NCBI GenBank assembly: GCA_020629995.1
Contig: JAHDCH010000054.1
Location: 1-12,747 of the forward strand
DNA length: 12,747 nucleotides
Origin: Pseudaestuariivita sp.
GTDB lineage: Bacteria; Pseudomonadota; Alphaproteobacteria; Rhodobacterales; Rhodobacteraceae
Direction of reading: 5' to 3'
Below the pieces are notes generated by a model, which saw only the letters and a list, made by a program, of their open reading frames with translations, made no database searches and was not told where the DNA came from. Positions 1 through 5,649 of this stretch are shown in pieces. The position numbers and the translations under genes were made by a program. Position 1 is the first letter of the stretch, and each line of letters starts with the position of its first letter.

Positions 1-1595
1 ACCGCCCCAAAGGCCGGGTTGGCGTTGACGGTGATGTCCGCCTCGTCAACCAGATCGCCATAGACGGTGATGGTGCCCAGAACGTCCTGATCATGCGCGC
101 CGCCGTTGCCGCCCTGATCCGAGATGACGGTGATCACCGTGTAATCGTCGATGCCGTCCCCGTCTTCGTCGACATAGGCGACGCTGCCAATGGCCACGGT
201 GTGGCCGACCAGCTTGATCTCGTCTCCTTCGGCAACCGAATAGTCGGTGATCGTGTCGTTGCCGATGCCGTCGACCCAGTGATCGTGCAGGTTGTCGTTT
301 TCGCCGGCAACGCCGTGCCAGTGGATCGTGCCGTCTTCCATCGTGTGGCGGGTCACGACCTCTTCGGTGCCGTTGATGTCGACGCGGAAGACAAAGGTAT
401 CGGCCCCGCCGCCACCGGTCAGCACGTCATCGGCATCCGCGAATGGCTGGTCGTCAAAATAGAGAGGCGCGTCGGGGTCCTGAGCGATCTCGGGCTCGCC
501 GCTGTCCGAACGCGAGACGATCACGTCGTCGCCATCGCCGCCGTCAACCGTGTCGTTGCCGTGCTGCGTGCGGATGGTGTCATCGCCCGCGCCCGCCGAC
601 ACGATGTCGTCGCCATGGCCGGTTTCGATCCGGTCGTTGCCCGCGCCGGTGGTCAGGTCGTCGTCACCTCCGCCGCCATTGACGCGGTTATCGCCGTCGC
701 CCGCATCGACCACGTCGTTGCCTTCGCCCGCACGAACGCGGTCGCCGCCCGCGCCCGAGGTGATCATGTCGTCGCCGTCGCCGCCGGTCACACGGTTCAC
801 GCCGTCGCCGGCATGGATGTGATCGTTGCCCGTGCCGCCGTTCATGCGGTCATTGCCCGCGCCGGCCTGCATGGTGTCGTCGCCGTCGTGGCCTGACATG
901 CGGTTGTTGCCCTCGCCGCCGTCCATCAGGTCATTGCCGCCATTGCCGCGCATCCGGTCGTTGCCTGCGCCGCCCGACATCGAATCGTCGCCGTCGCCGC
1001 CACCCATGCGGTCGTCTCCGTCGCCGCCGTCCATGTAATCATGCCCGAGCCCGCCCATGACCCGGTCATTGCCAGCCTCGCCGAACAGCTGATCCGCGCC
1101 GTCGCCCCCGCGCAGCTTGTCGTTGCCGTCGCCGCCGACCAGCTGGTCATCGCCGGTGCCGCCGTTCAGACGGTCGTGCCCCGCGCCGCCAAAGGCCATG
1201 TCGTTGCCAGCGTGACCGCTGATCCGGTCGTCGCCGTCGCCCCCGTCGGCGGTGTCATCGCCCGCGCCCAGACCGATCCGGTCCGCGCCGAGGCCACCCA
1301 GCGCCATGTCGGCGCCGTCGTGCATCATGATCCGGTCGTCGCCGTCGCCGCCTTCGGCCAGGTCATCGCCCGCCCCGGTGTTGAGACGATCATCGCCGGC
1401 CCCGCCCAGCACATGATCGTCGCCATCCCGCGACCGGATCACATCATTGCCCGCCAGCCCGGCGATCAGGTCAGCACCCGCCGTGCCGCGCAGGCGTTCA
1501 CCTGCTGCGGATCCGGTCAGGGATGTGGTTGTCGCCGGGGCCGCCGGCGTGGGCGCGGATGGCGCGGAAAGGAAGGGGAACGGAATAAGAGCCAT
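1..1595 (-). CDS. RTX calcium-binding repeat protein, likely type I secreted (C-terminus off the left edge)
   Basis: The frame is open from ATG at 1595 to the window edge, giving 531 codons without a stop. Residues 1-26 are a Pro/Ala/Thr-rich leader with no Sec signal. Residues 27-359 are 37 consecutive nonapeptides of the form x-G-G-x-G-x-D-x-hydrophobic, the RTX beta-roll unit that folds on binding Ca2+ outside the cell. Residues 360-389 form an acidic linker. Then comes a last RTX-like motif leading into DTFVFR (about 400-405), a His-rich segment (417-439), the GNDTITDYS motif (445-453) common near the end of roseobacter RTX proteins, and an EF-hand-like acidic loop DEDGDGIDD (476-484). 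An RTX protein of this kind is normally exported by a type I system through a C-terminal signal, which would lie beyond position 1. No catalytic domain is visible in this part. AAGGA 9 bases before the ATG supports the start. RTX identity is clear; biological role is unknown. Confidence 0.93.
   Translation of the reverse strand, partial: MALIPFPFLSAPSAPTPAAPATTTSLTGSAAGERLRGTAGADLIAGLAGNDVIRSRDGDDHVLGGAGDDRLNTGAGDDLAEGGDGDDRIMMHDGADMALGGLGADRIGLGAGDDTADGGDGDDRISGHAGNDMAFGGAGHDRLNGGTGDDQLVGGDGNDKLRGGDGADQLFGEAGNDRVMGGLGHDYMDGGDGDDRMGGGDGDDSMSGGAGNDRMRGNGGNDLMDGGEGNNRMSGHDGDDTMQAGAGNDRMNGGTGNDHIHAGDGVNRVTGGDGDDMITSGAGGDRVRAGEGNDVVDAGDGDNRVNGGGGDDDLTTGAGNDRIETGHGDDIVSAGAGDDTIRTQHGNDTVDGGDGDDVIVSRSDSGEPEIAQDPDAPLYFDDQPFADADDVLTGGGGADTFVFRVDINGTEEVVTRHTMEDGTIHWHGVAGENDNLHDHWVDGIGNDTITDYSVAEGDEIKLVGHTVAIGSVAYVDEDGDGIDDYTVITVISDQGGNGGAHDQDVLGTITVYGDLVDEADITVNANPAFGA
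519..1517 (-). repeat. 37 tandem RTX nonapeptide repeats (27-bp period)
   Basis: The repeats encode residues 27-359 of the RTX protein, 37 units of exactly nine residues with no insertion. Typical units are LGGAGDDRL, DGGDGDDRI, SGGAGNDRM and TTGAGNDRI. Repeats 5-34 show a higher-order period of four units (36 residues, 108 bp). Units 5, 9, 13, 17, 21, 25, 29 and 33 mostly have A at position 4 and R at position 8. Units 7, 11, 15, 19, 23, 27 and 31 have D or E at position 4 and R (K in unit 15) at position 8. Methionine closes units 18-25, while I, L, V or A closes the others, consistent with local segment duplication. These are protein-coding repeats; synonymous codons differ between copies, so the DNA identity is looser than the protein identity. 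Confidence 0.95.
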
Positions 1596-1604
1596 GAGTG
1601 TCTG

Positions 1605-1609
1605 TCCTT
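1605..1609 (-). promoter_or_regulatory. Shine-Dalgarno of the RTX gene
   Basis: AAGGA lies 9 bases upstream of ATG 1595 on the minus strand, inside a run of CAGA/GACA repeats. It fixes the start of the RTX protein. Confidence 0.6.
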
Positions 1610-1703
1610 TTCTGTCTGTCTGCGAGGGCGCTTGTACAGGGCGTCATTTTCGGGCCTAAACAGTTTCCAAAATGCGGCGCGACTAAGGCGAAGCGCTGCC
1701 AAA

Positions 1704-1715
1704 AATTGTACAATT
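1704..1715. promoter_or_regulatory. Perfect 12-bp palindrome AATTGTACAATT, candidate operator
   Basis: AATTGTACAATT is self-complementary and lies in the 175-bp divergent region between the RTX gene (minus) and the HD phosphohydrolase (plus). The core TTGTACA occurs a second time at 1632-1638 in the same intergenic region. Position and symmetry fit a dimeric regulator. The regulator is not identified, and I could not place convincing -10/-35 boxes for either gene. Confidence 0.4.
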
Positions 1716-1760
1716 CTCGGCAAACACATGCCGCGTGGCGGGTTCTTGCCGCTGTTTGAA

Positions 1761-1765
1761 AGGAG
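1761..1765 (+). promoter_or_regulatory. Shine-Dalgarno that decides the HD-protein start
   Basis: AGGAG (preceded by AA) lies 5 bases before ATG 1771. It selects this ATG over an in-frame GTG at 1735 that has no such site. Confidence 0.7.
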
Positions 1766-1770
1766 CGCAC

Positions 1771-2367
1771 ATGGCCAAGCCACCCCGCGCATGGCAGCGT
1801 ATGTTGTCGGGTCGACGGCTGGATTTGCTGGATCCGACGCCCATGGACATCGAGATCGAGGACATCGCCCACGGGCTTGCCTTTGTTGCGCGCTGGAACG
1901 GACAGACACACGGAGATTTCGCCTATTCCGTGGCAGAACATTCCATGTTGGTCGAAGACATCTATCGCCGGATCAGCCCGGGATGCCCGCCGCGCTGGCA
2001 GCTCGCCGCGCTGTTGCATGATGCGCCCGAATACGTGATCGGCGACATGATCTCGCCGGTGAAGGCGGCTGTGGGGCCGGGGTACGGCGCGCTGGACGAA
2101 CGGCTGACGGCGGCGATCCATCTGCGTTTTGGGTTGCCTGCCGCTTTGCCTGCCATCGTCAAGAAACAGATCAAGAAGGCGGACCGCATCAGCGCCTGGA
2201 TGGAGGCCACGCGCATCGCGGGCTTTACCGTTGCCGAGGCCGACCGCCTGTTCGGTGCGCCCGACATGGGCCTTGTGTCCGGGCTTGAAATCGCGCTGCA
2301 CCCGCCCGCGGACGTGCGCGCCAGGTTCACCGCCCGCGTGGGCGCCGTGCTGGAGCAGATGACATGA
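1771..2367 (+). CDS. HD-domain phosphohydrolase, YfbR-like (5'-deoxynucleotidase family)
   Basis: This is a 198-aa soluble HD-superfamily protein. The YfbR signature is complete. R41-W42 matches the substrate-contacting Arg-Trp pair of E. coli YfbR. E56-H57-S58 supplies the first metal His, and the LLHDAPEYVIGDM segment contains H83-D84, E87 and D92. D138 in KKADRISAW is the last metal ligand. Members of this family remove phosphate from deoxynucleoside 5'-monophosphates using a divalent metal, so a role in nucleotide pool turnover is likely but not proven here. An N-terminal stretch of about 30 residues precedes the core. The ATG at 1771 is chosen for its AAAGGAG site; the longer GTG start at 1735 would add 12 residues. 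Its stop overlaps the start of the next gene (ATGA, 2364-2367), so the two are translationally coupled. Confidence 0.88.
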   Translation: MAKPPRAWQRMLSGRRLDLLDPTPMDIEIEDIAHGLAFVARWNGQTHGDFAYSVAEHSMLVEDIYRRISPGCPPRWQLAALLHDAPEYVIGDMISPVKAAVGPGYGALDERLTAAIHLRFGLPAALPAIVKKQIKKADRISAWMEATRIAGFTVAEADRLFGAPDMGLVSGLEIALHPPADVRARFTARVGAVLEQMT

Positions 2368-2840
2368 CCAATTTCGAAGTCCGCACGATGGAGCCACGCG
2401 ACGTGCCCGCCTGCGTCGCCATCGTGAACCACATCATCGCGCTGGGTGGCAGCACCGCCTATGAAGACCCGTTCACCAACGCGGGCTTTGAAGCGCACTA
2501 CCTCCAAGAGCCGCCCGTCACCAACGTGGTGCTGGACAAAGGCAGGGTCGTCGGCTTTCAGGCCGCGTTTGATGCGGGTGATGGCCTTTACTCGATCGGC
2601 AGCTTCACCGACCAGCAGCATCCCGCGCCAGGTGCGGGCCGCGCGATCTTTGCCAAAACGCTGGCCGATTGCCGCGCCAGGGGCGGCACCGCGATCCTGG
2701 CCAAGATCACGTCGGACAACACCGGCGGGCTCGCCTATTACACCAAGATGGGATTTGCCGACGACCACGTCATCAAGGACGATGTGACACGCAAGGACGG
2801 CACGACCGTCGACAGGATCGTCAAACGCCATCCGCTGTAG
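2364..2840 (+). CDS. GNAT-family N-acetyltransferase
   Basis: This 158-aa single-domain acetyltransferase should use acetyl-CoA to acetylate an amine. The N-terminus EVRTMEPRDVPACVAIVN is the usual beta1-alpha1 of GNAT proteins. QQHPAPGAGRAIF (84-96) is motif A, the pyrophosphate-binding loop (Q-x-x-G-x-G/A type). ITSDNTGGLAYYTKMGF (115-131) is motif B with the conserved Tyr-x-x-x-Gly-Phe. The substrate cannot be read from sequence. It starts inside the stop of the HD phosphohydrolase gene (ATGA overlap), so both are probably made from one mRNA. No plus-strand intrinsic terminator is seen after its stop. Confidence 0.88.
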   Translation: MTNFEVRTMEPRDVPACVAIVNHIIALGGSTAYEDPFTNAGFEAHYLQEPPVTNVVLDKGRVVGFQAAFDAGDGLYSIGSFTDQQHPAPGAGRAIFAKTLADCRARGGTAILAKITSDNTGGLAYYTKMGFADDHVIKDDVTRKDGTTVDRIVKRHPL

Positions 2841-2851
2841 GAGTATCATAC

Positions 2852-2893
2852 AAAAAGGGAGAGAGGCACGCAGGGAGGAGACGTGCCCCCCTC
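2852..2893 (-). terminator. Rho-independent terminator, leftward
   Basis: On the minus strand, GAGGGGGGCACG (2893-2882) can pair with CGTGCCTCTCTC (2870-2859) to make a 12-bp stem with two G-U pairs and an 11-base loop. It is followed by CC and then five T residues (2856-2852). It lies 144 bases past the stop of the YigZ-family gene, so it may end the M48-YigZ operon, or a separate small transcript starting near 2980. Read on the plus strand there is no T-tract, so it does not look like a terminator for the acetyltransferase gene. Confidence 0.6.
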
Positions 2894-2978
2894 ACCACCA
2901 TCCTGAGTCTCACCGGAAGTTCCAGAGCCCGTATCTGACCCGCCTTGATCTTGGTGCCGTCGGTGACTGTCCCTCAAG

Positions 2979-3003
2979 ATATCGTGACTATATCACGATA
3001 TAG
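2979..3003. promoter_or_regulatory. AT-rich palindromic operator-like site
   Basis: ATATCGTGA (2979-2987) and TCACGATAT (2993-3001) are perfect inverted repeats around CTATA. A second overlapping inverted repeat is CTATATC (2988-2994) with GATATAG (2997-3003). The AT-rich symmetric block stands out in this GC-rich DNA and looks like a binding site for a dimeric repressor. It lies between two gene 3' ends, where no operator for a flanking gene is expected. Confidence 0.5.
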
Positions 3004-3015
3004 CGTGTCGGTCGA
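2987..3015 (-). promoter_or_regulatory. Candidate sigma70-type promoter, leftward
   Basis: On the minus strand TCGACC (3015-3010, 4 of 6 to TTGACA) and TATAGT (2992-2987, 5 of 6 to TATAAT) are separated by exactly 17 bases. The -10 box lies inside the palindromic site. The predicted start near 2980 would give a transcript of about 130 bases ending at the terminator at 2852-2893. Confidence 0.4.
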
Positions 3016-3036
3016 GGGGTTTTGCCCAATCTGGCG

Positions 3037-3396
3037 TCAGCTGCCCGCAAAGCGGTCAAGATAGGCCCGGACAGCGTCCTGCACCCGGCGAAAGCGGTCG
3101 CCGCCCAGCTTGGTCCCTCCGAACCAGCGGGTGACAACCACAACGTGGTCGGTCAGCCCTTCGCGTTCCAGCATCCGCACGATCACCATGCCCGCGCCGG
3201 CCTCTCCGTCATCGCCCTTGAGAGGGCCGCCATCGGAAAACAGCACCGCCCATGTGTTGTGGGTTGCCTTGGCGAATTTGCGGTCGCGTTTGAGCGTTTT
3301 CAGGAGGGCGTCCACCTCGGCGCGGCTGCGTGCAGGGCCGCCCGAGACGGCGTATTTTGATCCACGGTCGGTGAAGACCGGATTGATCTGATGCAT
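3037..3396 (-). CDS. YigZ/IMPACT-family protein (UPF0029 N-terminal domain)
   Basis: This 119-aa protein carries the IMPACT N-terminal domain signatures in order. The RSRAEVDALL helix (23-32) is followed by ATHNTWAVLF (44-53), the acidic-glycine loop DDGEAGAGM (62-70), and VVVTRWFGGTKLGGDRF (86-102). E. coli YigZ and its homologues are about 200 aa with an extra C-terminal domain; this one stops after the first domain, a short form. The family is linked to translation and GCN2-type control in eukaryotes, but the bacterial biochemical role is unsettled. Its ATG shares one base with the stop of the upstream protease gene (TGATG at 3394-3398), so it is coupled to that gene. The leftward terminator at 2852-2893 could end this operon. 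Confidence 0.88.
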   Translation of the reverse strand: MHQINPVFTDRGSKYAVSGGPARSRAEVDALLKTLKRDRKFAKATHNTWAVLFSDGGPLKGDDGEAGAGMVIVRMLEREGLTDHVVVVTRWFGGTKLGGDRFRRVQDAVRAYLDRFAGS

Positions 3397-4121
3397 CAGC
3401 GGGCGGCGTATTCGGTGGCGGTCTTGCGCACCAGGGCGCGGCGCGCGGCGTTGGGAGGGTGCGTGCCCAGGAACCGGTCGCCGGGATCGGGGATGCGAAA
3501 GAAATACGCAGCACCCTTCACCGGGTCATAGCCTGCGCGGATCGTGATGATCGTGCCAAGCTCATCTGCTTCCAGCTCGAAATCCTTGGAATAGGTGCGC
3601 GCGCCCACGTTCGCGCCCAGCTCTTGCGCTTCTTTCACGCCATCGGCGGATGCGCCCGTCAGCGTTGCCAGCCCGCCAAAGATCACCGCGCCTGCCGCGG
3701 CGTTTTCGGCCTGGCGGGCAATGTGGCCGCGGATGTGGTGCGCCGCCTCGTGCCCCATGATGAACGCCAGCTCGTCGGGGTTGCGGGCATCCGCAATCAG
3801 CGCGAGGTTGAACGCGATGACAGGGCGGCCCGACCGGTCGAGCGTCTGAAACGCGTTCGGCCGCTGGCCCGGACGGTCATCCACCACGATCAGGAAATCG
3901 CAATTGATCAGCTGCGTGCGCGCGCGGCATTCGCGTTCGGCGATCGGCTCGACCGTTTCGACCACGTCGATGAACTGGCGCGCCGACTTGTTTGCCACCT
4001 CTTTCAGCTCGTCCTCGCTCTTGGGTGCTTCGCGCGGCGCGGGCTTGGCCGGCTCGACCGGGGCAACCTCGCACGCGGCCAGCAGGGCACAAACGGCCAA
4101 AAGTCCAAAACGGCGAAGCAT
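3396..4121 (-). CDS. M48-family zinc metalloprotease, predicted outer-membrane lipoprotein
   Basis: The protein has 241 aa from ATG 4121. Residues 1-17 are a lipoprotein signal with basic MLRR, a hydrophobic core and the lipobox LAAC with Cys17. Residue +2 is Glu, not Asp, so outer-membrane sorting is predicted. A Pro-rich linker follows (21-34). The zinc site is H124-E125-A-A-H128 in MGHEAAHHIRGH, and the third ligand is E182 in ELEADELG, the M48 E-x-x-A-D pattern. The C-terminal THPPNAARR (220-228) is also typical. M48 periplasmic proteases of the BepA/LoiP type take part in envelope protein quality control; that role is inferred. AAGGA 8 bases before ATG 4121 selects this start, and only this start places the lipobox correctly. 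A start at 4190 would put 23 non-signal residues ahead. It overlaps the YigZ-family gene by one base. Confidence 0.92.
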   Translation of the reverse strand: MLRRFGLLAVCALLAACEVAPVEPAKPAPREAPKSEDELKEVANKSARQFIDVVETVEPIAERECRARTQLINCDFLIVVDDRPGQRPNAFQTLDRSGRPVIAFNLALIADARNPDELAFIMGHEAAHHIRGHIARQAENAAAGAVIFGGLATLTGASADGVKEAQELGANVGARTYSKDFELEADELGTIITIRAGYDPVKGAAYFFRIPDPGDRFLGTHPPNAARRALVRKTATEYAAR

Positions 4122-4129
4122 CGGCGAGG

Positions 4130-4134
4130 TCCTT
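4130..4134 (-). promoter_or_regulatory. Shine-Dalgarno that decides the M48 lipoprotein start
   Basis: AAGGA sits 8 bases upstream of ATG 4121 on the minus strand. It supports this start over an in-frame ATG at 4190. Confidence 0.65.
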
Positions 4135-4255
4135 GGTGATGACTGGAACAGACCAGATCGTAGGGCGGCAGGCGCCGACGTGCCAGTCACAATTTGGCCC
4201 GGGGGCGGGGATTTGCCCGCTTGCGACCGCGCGGCGCCAGAGTAGGGTGGGTGGC

Positions 4256-4489
4256 ATGTTTACCATCGAACACGAATTTGACGCCACCGTTGTCACTCTG
4301 GTCGACGAAGGCGCAGCGCCGCTGCAGGAGGACGTTGTCGTCAACGCCTTTGCCGAATGTGTCACTGTCGAACAATACGACCCGCGCACTGACGCGATGG
4401 TCAGGATCACGCTGTCGATCAGCCAGATGAACGATCTGGCCGCAGCCATCAACCTGCCCGAAGGCATCTATGCCCGCGCCAAGGAGTGA
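4256..4489 (+). CDS. Small acidic protein of unknown function (77 aa)
   Basis: The protein begins MFTIEHEFDATVVTLVDEG and ends INLPEGIYARAKE. It is acidic, has no signal peptide or membrane segment, and I recognise no domain. An internal stretch ITLSISQMNDLAAAINLP looks like a short strand followed by an amphipathic helix. The start follows a G-rich stretch (AGGGTGGG) that may serve as a weak Shine-Dalgarno; the frame is open further upstream, but those codons look like untranslated leader. Its last codons contain the AAGGAG used by the next gene, so the two are tightly linked in one operon with the HDAC-family enzyme. It could be an accessory factor of that enzyme, but only position supports this. 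Confidence 0.72.
   Translation: MFTIEHEFDATVVTLVDEGAAPLQEDVVVNAFAECVTVEQYDPRTDAMVRITLSISQMNDLAAAINLPEGIYARAKE
4481..4486 (+). promoter_or_regulatory. Shine-Dalgarno of the HDAC-family gene, inside the preceding gene
   Basis: AAGGAG is placed 7 bases before ATG 4494 and overlaps the last sense codons of the 77-aa gene. It selects ATG 4494 over an in-frame ATG at 4470. Confidence 0.75.
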
Positions 4490-4493
4490 TCCC

Positions 4494-5597
4494 ATGACCA
4501 CAGGATTTTACTGGGATGAACGCTGTTTCTGGCACGCCGGGGCGCATTATGCGGGGACCATGCCGGTGGGCGGATTTGTCCAGCCGCTGCCCGACGGGCT
4601 GCCCGACAGCCCCGAGACCAAGCGCCGCTTTCTGAACCTGTTGCAGGTCAGCGGCCTCGCAGCGGACCTGGCGATGCGCAGCGCGCCACAGGCCAGCCAG
4701 AAGGACCTCTTGCGCGTGCACCCCGCATCCTACCTTGATGCGTTCAAGGCCATGTCCGACGCGGGCGGAGGAGAGCTTGGCCTGCGCACGCCTTTTGGCC
4801 CCGGCGGATACGAGATTGCGGCCCATTCGGCGGGACTCGCCAAACAGGCGATTGCCGATGTGGCGCGCGGCGCGGTGCAAAACGCCTACGCCCTGTCGCG
4901 CCCGCCGGGCCACCATTGCACGGCTGACTGGGCCAACGGTTTTTGCCTTCTGAACAACATCGCCATCGGCGTCGAGGCGGCCCGCGCGGATGGTCTGCTG
5001 GATCGGGTGGCGATCCTGGACTGGGATGTACACCACGGCAACGGGACCGAGGCGATCTATTATGACCGGGCCGACACGCTGACCGTCTCGATCCATCAGG
5101 AACGGAACTACCCGCTCGACACGGGCGAGGCCGCCCATCAGGGCGGACAAGCGGCCCCGCGGTCCAACGTCAACATCCCGCTGCCTCAGGGCGCGGGCCA
5201 TGCGCATTTCCTCGATGCCTTTGACCGGATCGTTCTGCCCCGCCTCACCGAATTTGCGCCGGACATGATCGTGGTGGCTTGCGGGTTCGATGCCGCGGCG
5301 GGCGATCCGCTGTCGCACACTCTGGCCACCGCCGACACCTTCCGCCAGTTGACCCGCCGCACCATGGCCGCCGCCGATGCGCTGTGCGACGGCAAGCTCG
5401 CCCTGGTGCACGAGGGCGGCTATTCCGAAGTCTACGTCCCCTTCTGCGGTCACGCCGTGATGGAAGAGCTGTCCGGCAGCGGCATTCACGTCCCCGATCC
5501 GCTGGCCGCGACCTATGCCGCGCGCCAGCCGGGCCCGCGCTTTGACGCCTTTGCGTCCGCGTGGATCGATGACCTTGCCGCGCAGCTTTTGCCTTGA
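4494..5597 (+). CDS. Histone deacetylase family protein (acetylpolyamine/protein amidohydrolase type)
   Basis: This 367-aa enzyme is a full-length zinc-dependent deacetylase of the HDAC/acetoin utilization/APAH fold. SRPPGHHC carries the catalytic His pair H140-H141. ILDWDVHHGNGTE gives zinc ligands D178 and H180, and VACGFDAAAGDPL gives the third ligand D266. HEGGY ends in Y310, the transition-state Tyr of class II enzymes. An N-terminal loop with YWDERCFWHAG (6-16) resembles class IIb/APAH-like bacterial members. It removes acetyl groups from lysine or from polyamines; the sequence alone does not say which. The start at ATG 4494 is chosen for AAGGAG seven bases upstream, and the gene is joined to the 77-aa gene by a 4-base gap. 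Confidence 0.93.
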   Translation: MTTGFYWDERCFWHAGAHYAGTMPVGGFVQPLPDGLPDSPETKRRFLNLLQVSGLAADLAMRSAPQASQKDLLRVHPASYLDAFKAMSDAGGGELGLRTPFGPGGYEIAAHSAGLAKQAIADVARGAVQNAYALSRPPGHHCTADWANGFCLLNNIAIGVEAARADGLLDRVAILDWDVHHGNGTEAIYYDRADTLTVSIHQERNYPLDTGEAAHQGGQAAPRSNVNIPLPQGAGHAHFLDAFDRIVLPRLTEFAPDMIVVACGFDAAAGDPLSHTLATADTFRQLTRRTMAAADALCDGKLALVHEGGYSEVYVPFCGHAVMEELSGSGIHVPDPLAATYAARQPGPRFDAFASAWIDDLAAQLLP

Positions 5598-5649
5598 AAC
5601 CCTCGCGCGGTGACCTGACATAGGGTCAAAGCCAACGGGACCCGCCGCC

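Noticed and set aside
519..1517. Regular 27-bp periodicity resembling a CRISPR or DNA satellite array
   Set aside because: The period follows nine codons of a protein motif, with no spacers and with synonymous differences between units.
1735..1770. Upstream GTG start for the HD phosphohydrolase
   Set aside because: The AAAGGAG site lies inside this extension and points to ATG 1771.
93..2021. Long plus-strand open frames opposite the RTX gene, giving Val/Ala/Asp/His-rich repetitive proteins
   Set aside because: They are the antisense of the glycine/aspartate repeat; the minus-strand frame is uninterrupted, has RTX motifs in perfect phase and a good ribosome site.
1498..2397. Long minus-strand frame opposite the HD phosphohydrolase gene
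   Set aside because: It is antisense to a gene with a complete YfbR-type active site and overlaps the RTX start; the product is low-complexity.
4140..4189. TGACTGG/CCAGTCA inverted repeat in the M48/77-aa divergent gap
   Set aside because: Arms of seven bases are 36 bases apart and do not extend; chance is likely.
4470..4493. Upstream ATG start for the HDAC-family protein
   Set aside because: AAGGAG at 4481-4486 serves ATG 4494; the longer start would put the ribosome site inside the coding region.
5611..5628. TGACC/GGTCA inverted repeat before the nitroreductase gene
   Set aside because: Five-base arms are too short to call an operator in GC-rich DNA.
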